Assembly: GCF_013318015.2 (NCBI RefSeq)
Contig: NZ_CP115841.1
Location: forward strand, 1,612,001-1,676,000
Direction of reading: 5' to 3'
DNA from: Agrobacterium tumefaciens
GTDB taxonomy: Bacteria; Pseudomonadota; Alphaproteobacteria; Rhizobiales; Rhizobiaceae
DNA length: 64,000 nucleotides
Every line of letters begins with the position of its first letter. Position 1 is the stretch's first letter. This document shows, piece after piece, positions 50,776 through 61,422 of the stretch. The notes beneath the pieces were generated by a model, which did not search any database, had not been told where the DNA came from, and was given only the letters and a program-made list of their open reading frames with translations. The translations under genes were made by a program, and so were the position numbers.

Positions 50776-51678
50776 TCAAAGAGAACCGGCTTCGGTAGAC
50801 CCCGCTTCCGCAAGCATCCAGTCAAGCAACCTCACAAGATCGGGATTATCAAGCATGCGCCGCGGATAAACCAGGAAATAGGCAAGCGTGCTGGCAATGT
50901 CCGTGCCGAAGGGAGCTATCAGCGCTCCCTCGGCAAGTTCGCGGGAAACAAGCGAGCGTCGCGTCAGCGCAACACCATGCCCGGCCTTGGCCGCGTCCAG
51001 CGCGCCGTTGCTGTCGATGAACACGGTGCCCCCGGAAGCATCGACCTCTGTAGCCCCCGCCGTTTCCAGCCAGCGCCGCCACTCGTTGCGGTTTTCATCG
51101 TGCAGAAGCGGCACGCATTTCAGATCACCGGCCACCCGAAGCGGGCCATATTTTTCAAAAAGTTGTGGTGAGCAGACCGGCAAGGTGCTGTCGTCTATGA
51201 ATCGGATGCTTTCCAGCCCTTCATAGCGACCAAAACCGTGACGCACGGCCAGATCGACATCGTCCCTTGAGAAATCCACCAGCCGGTTCGTCACGCTGAT
51301 ACGAACATCGACTTGCGGATGTTGTTGCTGAAAGCCGGGCAATCTCGGCATCAGCCATTGCACCGCAAAAGTTGGCGTGCAGCTTAACGTCAAGACCGTA
51401 ATCTCTGATCGCGCCGTCAGTTCCGCCGTCGCCTCGCGCATCATCCGGAATGCGGTGCGAAGGGAACCGTAATACCGCTCCCCTTCCCTCGTCAGCTGGA
51501 TGCTGCGCGGCTTGCGGACAAACAGCTGCACGCCAAGGCGGGCTTCCAGCTCCCGGATTTGCAGGCTGACCGCGCCGGGGGTGACGTTCAACTCGTTGGA
51601 GGCAAGCGTGACACTGCGGTAGCGCGCCGCAGCCTCAAAGGCCTGCAATCCTTTCAAGGAAGGGAGTTCTGCAACCAT
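50776..51678 (-). CDS. LysR-family transcriptional regulator (GcvA-like)
   Basis: This 300-residue protein has an N-terminal HTH (LKGLQAFEAAARYRSVTLASNELNVTPGAVSLQIRELEARLGVQLFVRKPRSIQLT) and a periplasmic-binding-like effector domain (SEITVLTLSCTPTFAVQWLMPRLPGFQQQHPQVDVRIS). The GcvA subgroup is suggested by AFEAAARYRS and ATVQ-type features. It is divergent from an EamA transporter gene, which it probably regulates. The 197-base interval would hold a T-N11-A type site; I could not single one out. Confidence 0.92.
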   Translation of the reverse strand: MVAELPSLKGLQAFEAAARYRSVTLASNELNVTPGAVSLQIRELEARLGVQLFVRKPRSIQLTREGERYYGSLRTAFRMMREATAELTARSEITVLTLSCTPTFAVQWLMPRLPGFQQQHPQVDVRISVTNRLVDFSRDDVDLAVRHGFGRYEGLESIRFIDDSTLPVCSPQLFEKYGPLRVAGDLKCVPLLHDENRNEWRRWLETAGATEVDASGGTVFIDSNGALDAAKAGHGVALTRRSLVSRELAEGALIAPFGTDIASTLAYFLVYPRRMLDNPDLVRLLDWMLAEAGSTEAGSL

Positions 51679-51875
51679 GGTTTAGCTGAGCTCAATTATC
51701 CGACGAGAAACTATCGTTTGAAAACAGCATAATATGAGGAGTAAATAGATGCAACGGGCACGGACGGAACCAAGATTGCCAGACGACTGATTGAGCTAAA
51801 CTCAACCGATATCGGGTGGCTGAACGTGGCGTTCTCTGTGACTATTTCAATTTTCCAGCGGTGGGAGAGACGAAG

Positions 51876-52808
51876 GTGGCAATACAAAAACAGATGGATG
51901 CCAGCGAATGGGGGATGCTTGTGGCGCTCTCGCTGCTGTGGGGCGGATCGTTCTTTTTCATCGGCATTGCCGTCAAGGAACTGCCGCCCGTCACCATCGT
52001 CACGCTGCGTGTCAGCCTCGCTGCCACGGCAATGCTGATCGTCTGCCGCATCATGGGCCTTCATCTGCCACGGCAATGGGCCGTATGGCGCGCCTTTTTC
52101 GGCATGGGCCTGCTCAACAACATCATTCCCTTCTGCCTGATCGTCTGGGGCCAGACCCATATTGCCAGCGGGTTGGCCTCGATCCTCAATGCGACGACGC
52201 CGCTCTTTACCGTCATCGTCGCCCATTTCCTCACAGCCGACGAGAAGATGACGGGCAACAAGCTGGCGGGTGTTCTCATCGGTTTTGCCGGCGTGGCGAC
52301 GATGATCGGCCCGGCAGCCTTTGGCGGTGCGATCTCCGGCCTCTGGGGTCAGATTGCCATTCTCGGCGCAGCGATCTCCTATTCTTTCGCGGGCATATTC
52401 GGCCGCCGCTTCAAGGCCATGGGCGTGCCGCCACTGATGACCGCCACCGGCCAGATATCGTCTTCGACACTGATGCTGATCCCCGCCGCGCTCCTCATTG
52501 ACAAGCCTTGGACGCTTGCCATGCCGAGCCTCGGCACCTGGGGCGCACTCATCGGTATCGCGCTCTTGTCCACGGCCCTGGCCTACCTCATCTTCTTTCG
52601 CATCCTTGCAACTGCCGGCGCCACCAATCTCGCGCTCGTCACCTTCCTCATTCCCGTCAGCGCCATCCTTCTCGGTTCGCTCATTCTCGGAGAACAGCTG
52701 GAAATCAAGCACTTCGCTGGAATGGCGATGATTGCCGCCGGCCTTGCCGCGATTGACGGCAGGCTGCCGGCGAAACTAAGAGATTTCCTGCGCAAGGCCC
52801 CCGCTTGA
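51876..52808 (+). CDS. EamA/DMT-superfamily transporter
   Basis: This 310-residue protein has ten hydrophobic helices in two EamA repeats, e.g. MLVALSLLWGGSFFFIGIAVKELPPVTIVTLRVSLAATAML and NNIIPFCLIVWGQTHIASGLASILNATTPLFTVIVA. The second repeat ends ALVTFLIPVSAILLGSLILGEQLEIKHFAGMAMIAAGL. The start is a GTG at 51876, about 7 bases after GGGAGAG; ATG at 51894 has no ribosome-binding site. Exports an unknown metabolite; probably controlled by the divergent LysR gene. Confidence 0.88.
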   Translation: MAIQKQMDASEWGMLVALSLLWGGSFFFIGIAVKELPPVTIVTLRVSLAATAMLIVCRIMGLHLPRQWAVWRAFFGMGLLNNIIPFCLIVWGQTHIASGLASILNATTPLFTVIVAHFLTADEKMTGNKLAGVLIGFAGVATMIGPAAFGGAISGLWGQIAILGAAISYSFAGIFGRRFKAMGVPPLMTATGQISSSTLMLIPAALLIDKPWTLAMPSLGTWGALIGIALLSTALAYLIFFRILATAGATNLALVTFLIPVSAILLGSLILGEQLEIKHFAGMAMIAAGLAAIDGRLPAKLRDFLRKAPA

Positions 52809-52933
52809 CAGTGACAGTTCGTAAAAGCATTCTCGCCATCATGATCGCTATCAAAACGACGACCACCCGCCATATGACGATGACCGGTCAACCGGCAGGG
52901 AAAGGCATGTCCGCGCACTGAGCGATCAACATC

Positions 52934-52959
52934 CACCCCTGCCGATAAGAGCAGGGGTG
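52934..52959. repeat. Inverted repeat before an acetyltransferase gene
   Basis: CACCCCTGC and GCAGGGGTG form a perfect 9-bp stem with an 8-base loop, 37 bases before the ATG. No T run follows, so it is either a weak terminator of the EamA gene or a 5' leader hairpin. Confidence 0.45.
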
Positions 52960-52995
52960 TCACGCCTGCTCCGAACGCGCCACAAGGAGACAGGC

Positions 52996-53526
52996 ATGAA
53001 CATGAAACCAGCGGATATTACAAACAAGCCATTTGATCTAAAGGACGTTGTCCTGCGCGCCACCCGGCTTGAAGACGTCGAAGCCTTGACGGAAATGCTC
53101 AACCTTCCCGGCGTCCGGCACGGCACCCTTCGGCAGCCTTTCCAGACGATTGAAAAGACGAGGAAATCGATAGAAAACCGAGCCCCTACCGACATCGTCA
53201 TCGTCGCGGAGTGGCACGGAAAACTCGTTGGTAACGCCGGATTATACCGCAGAGCGGGCAGACAATACCATGTCGCCGATCTTGCGATGTCCGTTCACGA
53301 CGATTTTGCCGGAAAGGGCGTCGGTTCAAGGCTTCTGACGGCGCTCATCGACGCGGCCGACAACTGGCATGATATCCGCCGCATCGAACTGAATGTCTTC
53401 ACCGACAATCTCGCCGCCCTCCGGCTCTATGAGAAACTCGGTTTCGAACGCGAGGGCACCTTGCGCAACGATGCCTATCGCGACGGCAAATATGTGGATG
53501 CCTACGTCATGGCGCGTCTGCGCTGA
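52996..53526 (+). CDS. GNAT-family N-acetyltransferase
   Basis: This 176-residue protein has the acetyl-CoA site VHDDFAGKGVGSRLLTALIDAA and the C-terminal IELNVFTDNLAALRLYEKLGFEREGTLRNDAYRDGKYVDAYVMA, typical of PhnO/RimI-like GNATs acting on small amines or polyamines. AAGGAG precedes the ATG at 6 bases. The acceptor is unknown. It converges with a phosphotransferase gene, four bases away. Confidence 0.9.
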   Translation: MNMKPADITNKPFDLKDVVLRATRLEDVEALTEMLNLPGVRHGTLRQPFQTIEKTRKSIENRAPTDIVIVAEWHGKLVGNAGLYRRAGRQYHVADLAMSVHDDFAGKGVGSRLLTALIDAADNWHDIRRIELNVFTDNLAALRLYEKLGFEREGTLRNDAYRDGKYVDAYVMARLR

Positions 53527-53530
53527 TGTT

Positions 53531-54424
53531 TCAGGCGGACAAATGATCGGCAATCACTTCCCGAATGGTCCGACGTGACCATTCGGCCAGTTTCTCATCA
53601 CGTCCACGTTGAGCCTCAAGCGTGATCAACGCCTTCCACAGCGCCCAGCCGCGCCCGCGCTGCCATGTGGCATTGTCGAGATCCATCGCCTGGCGAAAGA
53701 CGTTCCGGCTTTCGGCGTCGAGCACGTTCCATGCCAGAATGAGATCGGAAGATGGGTCTCCGACGCCGGAACTGCCGAAGTCTATGACGGCTGAGAGGCG
53801 GCCATCTCTCACCAGCAGATTGCCTTCGGCAATATCGCCATGCACCCAAACGCCCTGGCCCTGCCAGCTGCTCGAAAGAGCAAGCTGCCATATTTCCATG
53901 GCCAGCCTCTGATCGACCTCATCGGCGAGGCGCAACGTCGCCGCCCTCGCCTCGCCGTCATAGACCGCAAGCGACCCACCGCGGTGGAAATTTTGCTCGC
54001 CCGCAAGCGGACCATCCGTCGCATCGATGCCCTGCAGGGATTTCAAAAACGCTGCTACGTCGACGGCTATTGTTGCGAGATTTATATGCCCAAGATGCCG
54101 GGCGAGAGGCTCGCCATCAAGCCAGCCATAAACGGACCATGGAAACGGATAATCTTGTCCCGGCTCCCCAATCGCAAATGGCTTTGGGATCGGAAGAGGC
54201 AAAAGAGGCGCAAGCTTCGGCAGCCAGCGATGCTCCTTCTCCACCTGTGCCACATAGCGGCCAGCGCTCGGCAGGCGAACGAGCATATTATCACCAAGGC
54301 GGAAGCTGCGATTATCCCAGCCGCTCAGTTCCACTGGCCTGACATCAAGCTCCGCCCATTGCGGAAACTGGCTTGCGATCAGCGCTCGCACCTGCTGCCT
54401 AGAGATGACGATGCGGTCATCCAT
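53531..54424 (-). CDS. Aminoglycoside phosphotransferase (APH)-family kinase
   Basis: This 297-residue APH-fold protein has the catalytic loop VWVHGDIAEGNLLVRDG and the metal-binding VIDFGSSGVGDPSSDLILAWNVL. The N-terminal lobe has WDNRSFRLGDNMLVRLPSAGRYVAQVEKEHRWL. APH homologues phosphorylate aminoglycosides, macrolides or cellular hydroxyl compounds. Chromosomal location with no mobile context makes a housekeeping kinase likelier than a resistance gene, but this cannot be settled from sequence. Confidence 0.87.
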   Translation of the reverse strand: MDDRIVISRQQVRALIASQFPQWAELDVRPVELSGWDNRSFRLGDNMLVRLPSAGRYVAQVEKEHRWLPKLAPLLPLPIPKPFAIGEPGQDYPFPWSVYGWLDGEPLARHLGHINLATIAVDVAAFLKSLQGIDATDGPLAGEQNFHRGGSLAVYDGEARAATLRLADEVDQRLAMEIWQLALSSSWQGQGVWVHGDIAEGNLLVRDGRLSAVIDFGSSGVGDPSSDLILAWNVLDAESRNVFRQAMDLDNATWQRGRGWALWKALITLEAQRGRDEKLAEWSRRTIREVIADHLSA

Positions 54425-54488
54425 GTCCCGTCCCCCGTTTCAGGATGAGACCCATAGCGGCGCGAAACAACGAGGCGATGACGGTGCT

Positions 54489-56696
<2,208 letters not shown>

Positions 56697-56793
56697 TTAG
56701 CGAATTATTGGCAAACGCAAAACCATCCTCGCTTTTCAACAGGCGGGAATCCGCTATTCTGAGCATCCGGATGAAACAGAAGCCGGAGCCCCC

Positions 56794-57348
56794 ATGGAAC
56801 TCACCACCCTCATTGCCTTTGCAGCAGCCTTCTTCGTGTTCGCGGCCAGCCCCGGCCCTGACAATATGACGATCGTCGCCCGCACCATCACCCATGGTGC
56901 CGCCTCCGGCCTCGCCTATGGGGCCGGAACCGTTGCAGGAATATTGATATTCCTCACGCTTGCAGCCTTCGGCCTGTCGATCCTCGCCGCCGAAATGGGA
57001 ACGGTGATGGCGGTGCTGCGCTATGGCGGCGCGGCCTATCTCATCTGGATGGGATTCAAACTCTGGACAGCGGAACCTGTGGTTCCCGATCTGCAACCCA
57101 TGAATGGCCGCCATAGTCTTCTTTCGATATTCGCCACCGGAACTGCACTCAATCTCGGAAATCCGAAAATGCCGCTCTTTTACGTGGCATTGTTACCGAA
57201 CGTTGTCGGCACCTCGCTGACGGTCGATCACCTTCTGGCGCTGGCATCCGTCATCGTCGTGGTGGAGGGGGTTGTGATCGGCGCTCATGTGGTTCTGGCT
57301 GTGCGGGCAAGAAAGCTGCTGCGTGAGCCAAGAACGTCCGCAGGGTGA
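56794..57348 (+). CDS. LysE/RhtB-family exporter
   Basis: This 184-residue membrane protein has LIAFAAAFFVFAASPGPDNMTIVARTITHGAASGLAYGAG, with the PGPDN motif near residue 21, and about five hydrophobic helices. It is slightly shorter than the usual 200-210 residues, with a compact C-terminus. The only plus-strand gene between ligA and recN. The substrate is unknown. Confidence 0.85.
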   Translation: MELTTLIAFAAAFFVFAASPGPDNMTIVARTITHGAASGLAYGAGTVAGILIFLTLAAFGLSILAAEMGTVMAVLRYGGAAYLIWMGFKLWTAEPVVPDLQPMNGRHSLLSIFATGTALNLGNPKMPLFYVALLPNVVGTSLTVDHLLALASVIVVVEGVVIGAHVVLAVRARKLLREPRTSAG

Positions 57349-57403
57349 ACCGGGCTGCGGGCGGCGTCATGATCGGCTCCGGCGTGGCGGTGGCCGTCAG
57401 CCG

Positions 57404-59077
57404 TTAATCCTTGGCGGCAAGCAGGCGGGCGGCGGCAGCCCTCGCCTCATCTGTCACCGAGGCACCGGCAAGCATGCGGGCGATTTCTTCGGTGCGATGT
57501 TTCGGCTCCATGGTAGCGACACGCGTGGCGATGCGCTCGGTACCGTCGCCGGAGGGGCCTTTGGAAATGAGAAGATGTGTGGCCGCCCGCGCGGCCACCT
57601 GGGGCGCGTGGGTGACGGACAGAACCTGCACGGTTTTCGACAGACGACGCAGCCTCTGGCCAATGGCATCTGCCACAGCGCCTCCAACGCCCGTGTCGAT
57701 TTCGTCGAACACCAGTGTCGGTGCCGAACCACGATCAGCCAGCGCGACTTTAAGCGCCAGCAGGAAACGGGACAATTCGCCGCCAGAAGCGACTTTCATG
57801 ATCGGGCCGGGCCGCGTTCCAGGATTGGTCTGAACGTGGAATTCCACGATGTCGATACCGTCAGCCGTCGCTTGCTCCGGGTCGGAGCTGACTTCGACGG
57901 TAAAACGTGCCCGCTCCAGCTTGAGCGCCGGAAGCTCCGCCATGACAGCTTCGGAAAGCGCATTCGCCGCATTGTGGCGTTTTTCGGAAAGCGATTTGGC
58001 CGCGTGGTCGAAATCGGCTTTCACAACGCCGAGGTTGGCTTCAAGTTTGCCGAGCTTTTCTTCGCCCGCATCGAGGTCGGCGAGATCCGCGACCATTTTT
58101 TCCGCGAGCGCCGGTAGATCAGGCACCGCGACATTATATTTGCGTCCGGCGGCGCGTAGCGCAAACAGCCGTTCCTCCACCCGCTCCAGCTCGCGTGGAT
58201 CGAACTCGGTGCGGCGAAGTGCGGCCTCCACTTCCATCTGCGCGTTGGAAAGGCTGTCGAGCGCGGCATCCAGCAATTGCACGGTGTCTTCCAGCAATCC
58301 CGGCGCCTCGTGGCTCTTGCGTTCCAGGCGCCGCATCATGGATGCGATCATGGGCACTGGCGAGGCGTTGCCGTTCAGGAACTCGCTCGCTTCGGCGATA
58401 TCACCGGCAATACGTTCGGATTTCTGCATCACCGCCCGACGTTCGGCAAGCTCCTCCTCCTCGCCGTCGCGCGGCGAGAGCACCTCAAGCTCCTCGACGG
58501 AGGAACGCAGATAGTCCGCCTCTCTGGCAGCAGCCTCAACCTTGGCACGATGGGTTTTCAATGCCCGCTCGGCGTCCTTCCATGTGCGGTAGAAACCCTG
58601 AACGGCACGGGCATCGTCGCTAAGCCCGGCAAAAGCATCCAGCAGCGTGCGGTGGGCATCGGTATCGACAAGGGCGCGGTCGTCGTGCTGGCCGTGAATT
58701 TCGACCAGTAGCTGCCCCAGCTGACGCATCATCTGCACGCTGATGGCCTGATCGTTGATATAGGCCTTGGTGCGTCCGTCTGCGGATTGCACCCGGCGGA
58801 AAATCAGGTCGCCATCGTCATCCAGACCGTTTTCGCGCAGGAGATGCCGTGTGGGGTGGCTGTTCGGAACTTCGAAAGTGGCAGTGACCTGCCCCTTCTC
58901 TTCCCCGTGGCGCACCAGGCCGCCATCACCGCGGCCCCCGAGGGCCAGCGACAGGCTGTCAAGCAGAATGGATTTGCCCGCGCCCGTCTCACCCGTCAAC
59001 ACGGAAAGGCCCGCCTCAAAGCCGAGGTCGAGCCTTTCAATCAGAACGATGTCACGAATCGAGAGCTGGACCAGCAT
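57404..59077 (-). CDS. recN: DNA repair protein RecN
   Basis: This 557-residue SMC-like ATPase has Walker A LTGETGAGKSILLDSLSLALGG (about 28-49), two coiled-coil arms (about 160-380) and a C-terminal signature VASGGELSRFLLALKVAL. Walker B is APTLVFDEIDTGVGG, with the H-loop VTHAPQVAARA. RecN acts early at double-strand breaks, holding DNA ends together. It lies 15 bases downstream of bamD, so the two are cotranscribed; the pairing is common in alphaproteobacteria. Confidence 0.96.
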   Translation of the reverse strand: MLVQLSIRDIVLIERLDLGFEAGLSVLTGETGAGKSILLDSLSLALGGRGDGGLVRHGEEKGQVTATFEVPNSHPTRHLLRENGLDDDGDLIFRRVQSADGRTKAYINDQAISVQMMRQLGQLLVEIHGQHDDRALVDTDAHRTLLDAFAGLSDDARAVQGFYRTWKDAERALKTHRAKVEAAAREADYLRSSVEELEVLSPRDGEEEELAERRAVMQKSERIAGDIAEASEFLNGNASPVPMIASMMRRLERKSHEAPGLLEDTVQLLDAALDSLSNAQMEVEAALRRTEFDPRELERVEERLFALRAAGRKYNVAVPDLPALAEKMVADLADLDAGEEKLGKLEANLGVVKADFDHAAKSLSEKRHNAANALSEAVMAELPALKLERARFTVEVSSDPEQATADGIDIVEFHVQTNPGTRPGPIMKVASGGELSRFLLALKVALADRGSAPTLVFDEIDTGVGGAVADAIGQRLRRLSKTVQVLSVTHAPQVAARAATHLLISKGPSGDGTERIATRVATMEPKHRTEEIARMLAGASVTDEARAAAARLLAAKD

Positions 59078-59092
59078 GGCCTATGCCCTGTC

Positions 59093-59935
59093 TCAGGCGC
59101 CGATAAGCTTCTTGCCGGCGCGCGAAATCCAGGACCCCTTGTTTTCACGCGGCTCCAACCCACCGCCCTTCAGCAGCTTGTAGGAATCCGCATACCATTG
59201 GCTGTCGGGATAGTTGTTGCCGAGAACGGCGGCCGCAGTCTGCGCCTCGTCGGAAAGACCCATCGCATAATAGGATTCCGTCAGACGGGCCAGCGCTTCC
59301 TCGATCTGGTTGGTGTTCTGGTATTGCTCGACGACGATACGGAAACGCGAAACGGCGGCGAGATATTCCTTGCGCTCAAGGTAATAACGGCCGACCTGCA
59401 TTTCGCGGCCGGCGAGCTGGTCGCGGGCGAAACGGATCTTGGCCTGCGCGTCGGCGACATATTCCGAATCAGGGTAGTCGTTGACCACCTTGCTCATCGC
59501 CTCGACCGTGCGCTGCGCGGCGCGCTGGTCCTGCGTCACGTCGGAAATCTGCTTAGAATAGGCAAGACCGATCATGTACTGAACGTAGGCGGCATCCTTG
59601 GAGCGCGGATATTGGCGCAGGAAGCGGCTGCCCGACGCGATGGCCACGTCGTTCTTGTTGGTGCGAGTGGCGATGAAGGTCTGCATCACAAGCGCCTTCT
59701 GGCCCCATTCGGTGAAGGGATATTGCTTGTCGATCGCCTCGAACTTGCGCGAGGCTTCCGTCATGTTGCCGGCGTTCATGTTGGCAAGCCCCTGCTTGTA
59801 CAGAACGTCTGGCGGATCGGTCTCGACGCCGAGCTTGGTAATGTCGATATCCGGATCGGACTGGCAGGCCGTGACGGCAACACTCGCACCGACCAACATC
59901 AACGAAACGGCGATCCCCCGCATCGTACCCTTCAT
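59093..59935 (-). CDS. bamD: Outer-membrane assembly lipoprotein BamD (ComL)
   Basis: This 280-residue lipoprotein has a signal peptide ending in the lipobox VTAC (MKGTMRGIAVSLMLVGASVAVTAC). TPR-like repeats follow: DPPDVLYKQGLANMNAGNMTEASRKFEAIDKQYPFTEW, YPRSKDAAYVQYMIGLAYSKQ and ARFARDQLAGREMQVGRYYLERKEYLAAVSRFRIVVEQYQ-type segments. BamD is the essential partner of BamA in inserting beta-barrel proteins. I start at Met 59935 because it gives a compact signal peptide; Met 59959 is possible. It precedes recN by 15 bases. Confidence 0.93.
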   Translation of the reverse strand: MKGTMRGIAVSLMLVGASVAVTACQSDPDIDITKLGVETDPPDVLYKQGLANMNAGNMTEASRKFEAIDKQYPFTEWGQKALVMQTFIATRTNKNDVAIASGSRFLRQYPRSKDAAYVQYMIGLAYSKQISDVTQDQRAAQRTVEAMSKVVNDYPDSEYVADAQAKIRFARDQLAGREMQVGRYYLERKEYLAAVSRFRIVVEQYQNTNQIEEALARLTESYYAMGLSDEAQTAAAVLGNNYPDSQWYADSYKLLKGGGLEPRENKGSWISRAGKKLIGA

Positions 59936-60136
59936 TGCACCAGACCCTACATGCTTCATTCGACAGTTCCCACTTCCCGCGCAAATACATAAGCATCGGC
60001 TTTGCACTGGCGTTTCTAGCCATAAAAGCATCTGCAGGGCAACGCAATGATGATGCATTAACGCATTTTTATGGCATCGGCCCATGCAATCGCATGAATA
60101 TCAGGCGGTATGACAAAACATCCCGCCCCTCATCGT

Positions 60137-60167
60137 GAAAAAGCCGCCCCGAAACGGAGCGGCTTTT
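60137..60167 (-). terminator. Rho-independent terminator of lpxC
   Basis: AGCCGCTCCG-TTT-CGGGGCGGCT is a 10-bp stem with one G-U pair, followed on the minus strand by TTTTT. It lies 28 bases after the lpxC stop. The four T on the other side make it partly bidirectional. Confidence 0.9.
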
Positions 60168-60194
60168 CCTGTCAATCAATAGCCTGCAACAAAC

Positions 60195-61151
60195 TCAAGC
60201 GGACCAGGGTGCAAATTCCGGCATGTTGACCGGAACGAATTCGCGGGCACGTACCTGGTTGCGGGCGGCCGGAGCCTCCACGATCTCATAGGCCGAGCGG
60301 TCGCTCAGCAAAGCCCTCAGCGCGTTGGCATTGACCTTGTGGCCGCCGCGATAGGAGCGATAGCAACCGATGAACTGCGCACCGGCAAGTGCAAGGTCAC
60401 CCACGGCGTCCAGCGTCTTATGGCGAACGAATTCGTCCTTGGCATAACGCAGGCCTTCCATGTTGATGACGCTGTTGTCGTCGGAAATGACAACAGAGTT
60501 TTCAAGCGAGGAGCCGAGTGCGTAACCGGCAGCCCACAGGCGCTCCACGTCACGCATGAAGCCGAAGGTGCGGGCGCGCGAAAGCTCGTTCTTGAACGTA
60601 TCCGCCGTCAGGTCGCCCTTCCAGGACTGCTTGCCGATTAGCGGCGTGTCGAAATCGATATTGACCTCGAACCGCGTGCCGTCGTAAGGGCGGAACTCCG
60701 CCCAGGATGCACCCGAATCGATGCGCACCGGCTTGATGACGCGGATATAGCGGCGCTTCACACCAAGGTTCTTGATGCCAGCCGATTCGATCGCATCGAT
60801 AAATGGCGCAGAGCTGCCGTCCATGATCGGCACTTCCGGACCGTCGACCTCAACGACGAGGTTATCGAGGCCCATGGCGTAGATGGCGGCCATGACGTGC
60901 TCGACCGTTGCCACTGACTGGGATAGCGAGCGGCCGAGCACGGTGCACAGATCGGTATTGCAGACGTTGGAAGACACCGCCTTCAACTCGGTTACGCTGC
61001 CATTTTCATGAAGGCGCTGAAACACGATACCCGTTCCGGCTTCTGCGGGCTGGAACGTCATCGAAGCCGGATTGCCGGAATGCACGCCAATGCCCTTGAG
61101 CTGAACTGCATTTGCGATAGTCGTCTGAAATCCGAGCAGTCCGATAGTCAT
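60195..61151 (-). CDS. lpxC: UDP-3-O-acyl-N-acetylglucosamine deacetylase
   Basis: This 318-residue zinc enzyme commits to lipid A synthesis. Zinc ligands are His85 (TVEHVMAAI), His244 and Asp248 (VRHKTLDAVGDLAL); His271 (RGGHKVN) is the catalytic acid/base. The N-terminal FQTTIANAVQLKGIGVHSG is typical. It lies between ftsZ and bamD, with terminators on both sides, so it is a single transcription unit. The 61152-61370 interval should hold its promoter. Confidence 0.97.
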   Translation of the reverse strand: MTIGLLGFQTTIANAVQLKGIGVHSGNPASMTFQPAEAGTGIVFQRLHENGSVTELKAVSSNVCNTDLCTVLGRSLSQSVATVEHVMAAIYAMGLDNLVVEVDGPEVPIMDGSSAPFIDAIESAGIKNLGVKRRYIRVIKPVRIDSGASWAEFRPYDGTRFEVNIDFDTPLIGKQSWKGDLTADTFKNELSRARTFGFMRDVERLWAAGYALGSSLENSVVISDDNSVINMEGLRYAKDEFVRHKTLDAVGDLALAGAQFIGCYRSYRGGHKVNANALRALLSDRSAYEIVEAPAARNQVRAREFVPVNMPEFAPWSA

Positions 61152-61370
61152 GCGTATATGCCTTGTTTTGAAAACCGCGCCGTATGTTCAGCGCCGTTCA
61201 AGTTTTTCAAGCCGGTTTCAACAACCGGCGAGGTCAATGTTTTCCCTTACCCAGCCTCATACATACGCACATGAAAGTGCCAGGACAAATCACTGTTCGT
61301 TTCGGATTGTTACACGCACAAGCCATTGAAAAGATGAATTAATTTACTGTTAATAACGCACAATAAAACA

Positions 61371-61400
61371 AAACGCCCGGGTCGTGTGACCCGGGCGTTT
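61371..61400 (-). terminator. Rho-independent terminator of ftsZ
   Basis: A perfect 13-bp stem (AAACGCCCGGGTC with GACCCGGGCGTTT) around a 4-base loop is followed on the minus strand by TGTTTTATTG. It lies 22 bases after the ftsZ stop. Confidence 0.93.
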
Positions 61401-61422
61401 GGAGAGGCGAACGGAATCGCTG

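Noticed and set aside
53531..54424. Phosphotransferase as an acquired antibiotic-resistance gene
   Set aside because: No mobile element, integron or unusual composition around it; APH-fold kinases are common in core genomes.
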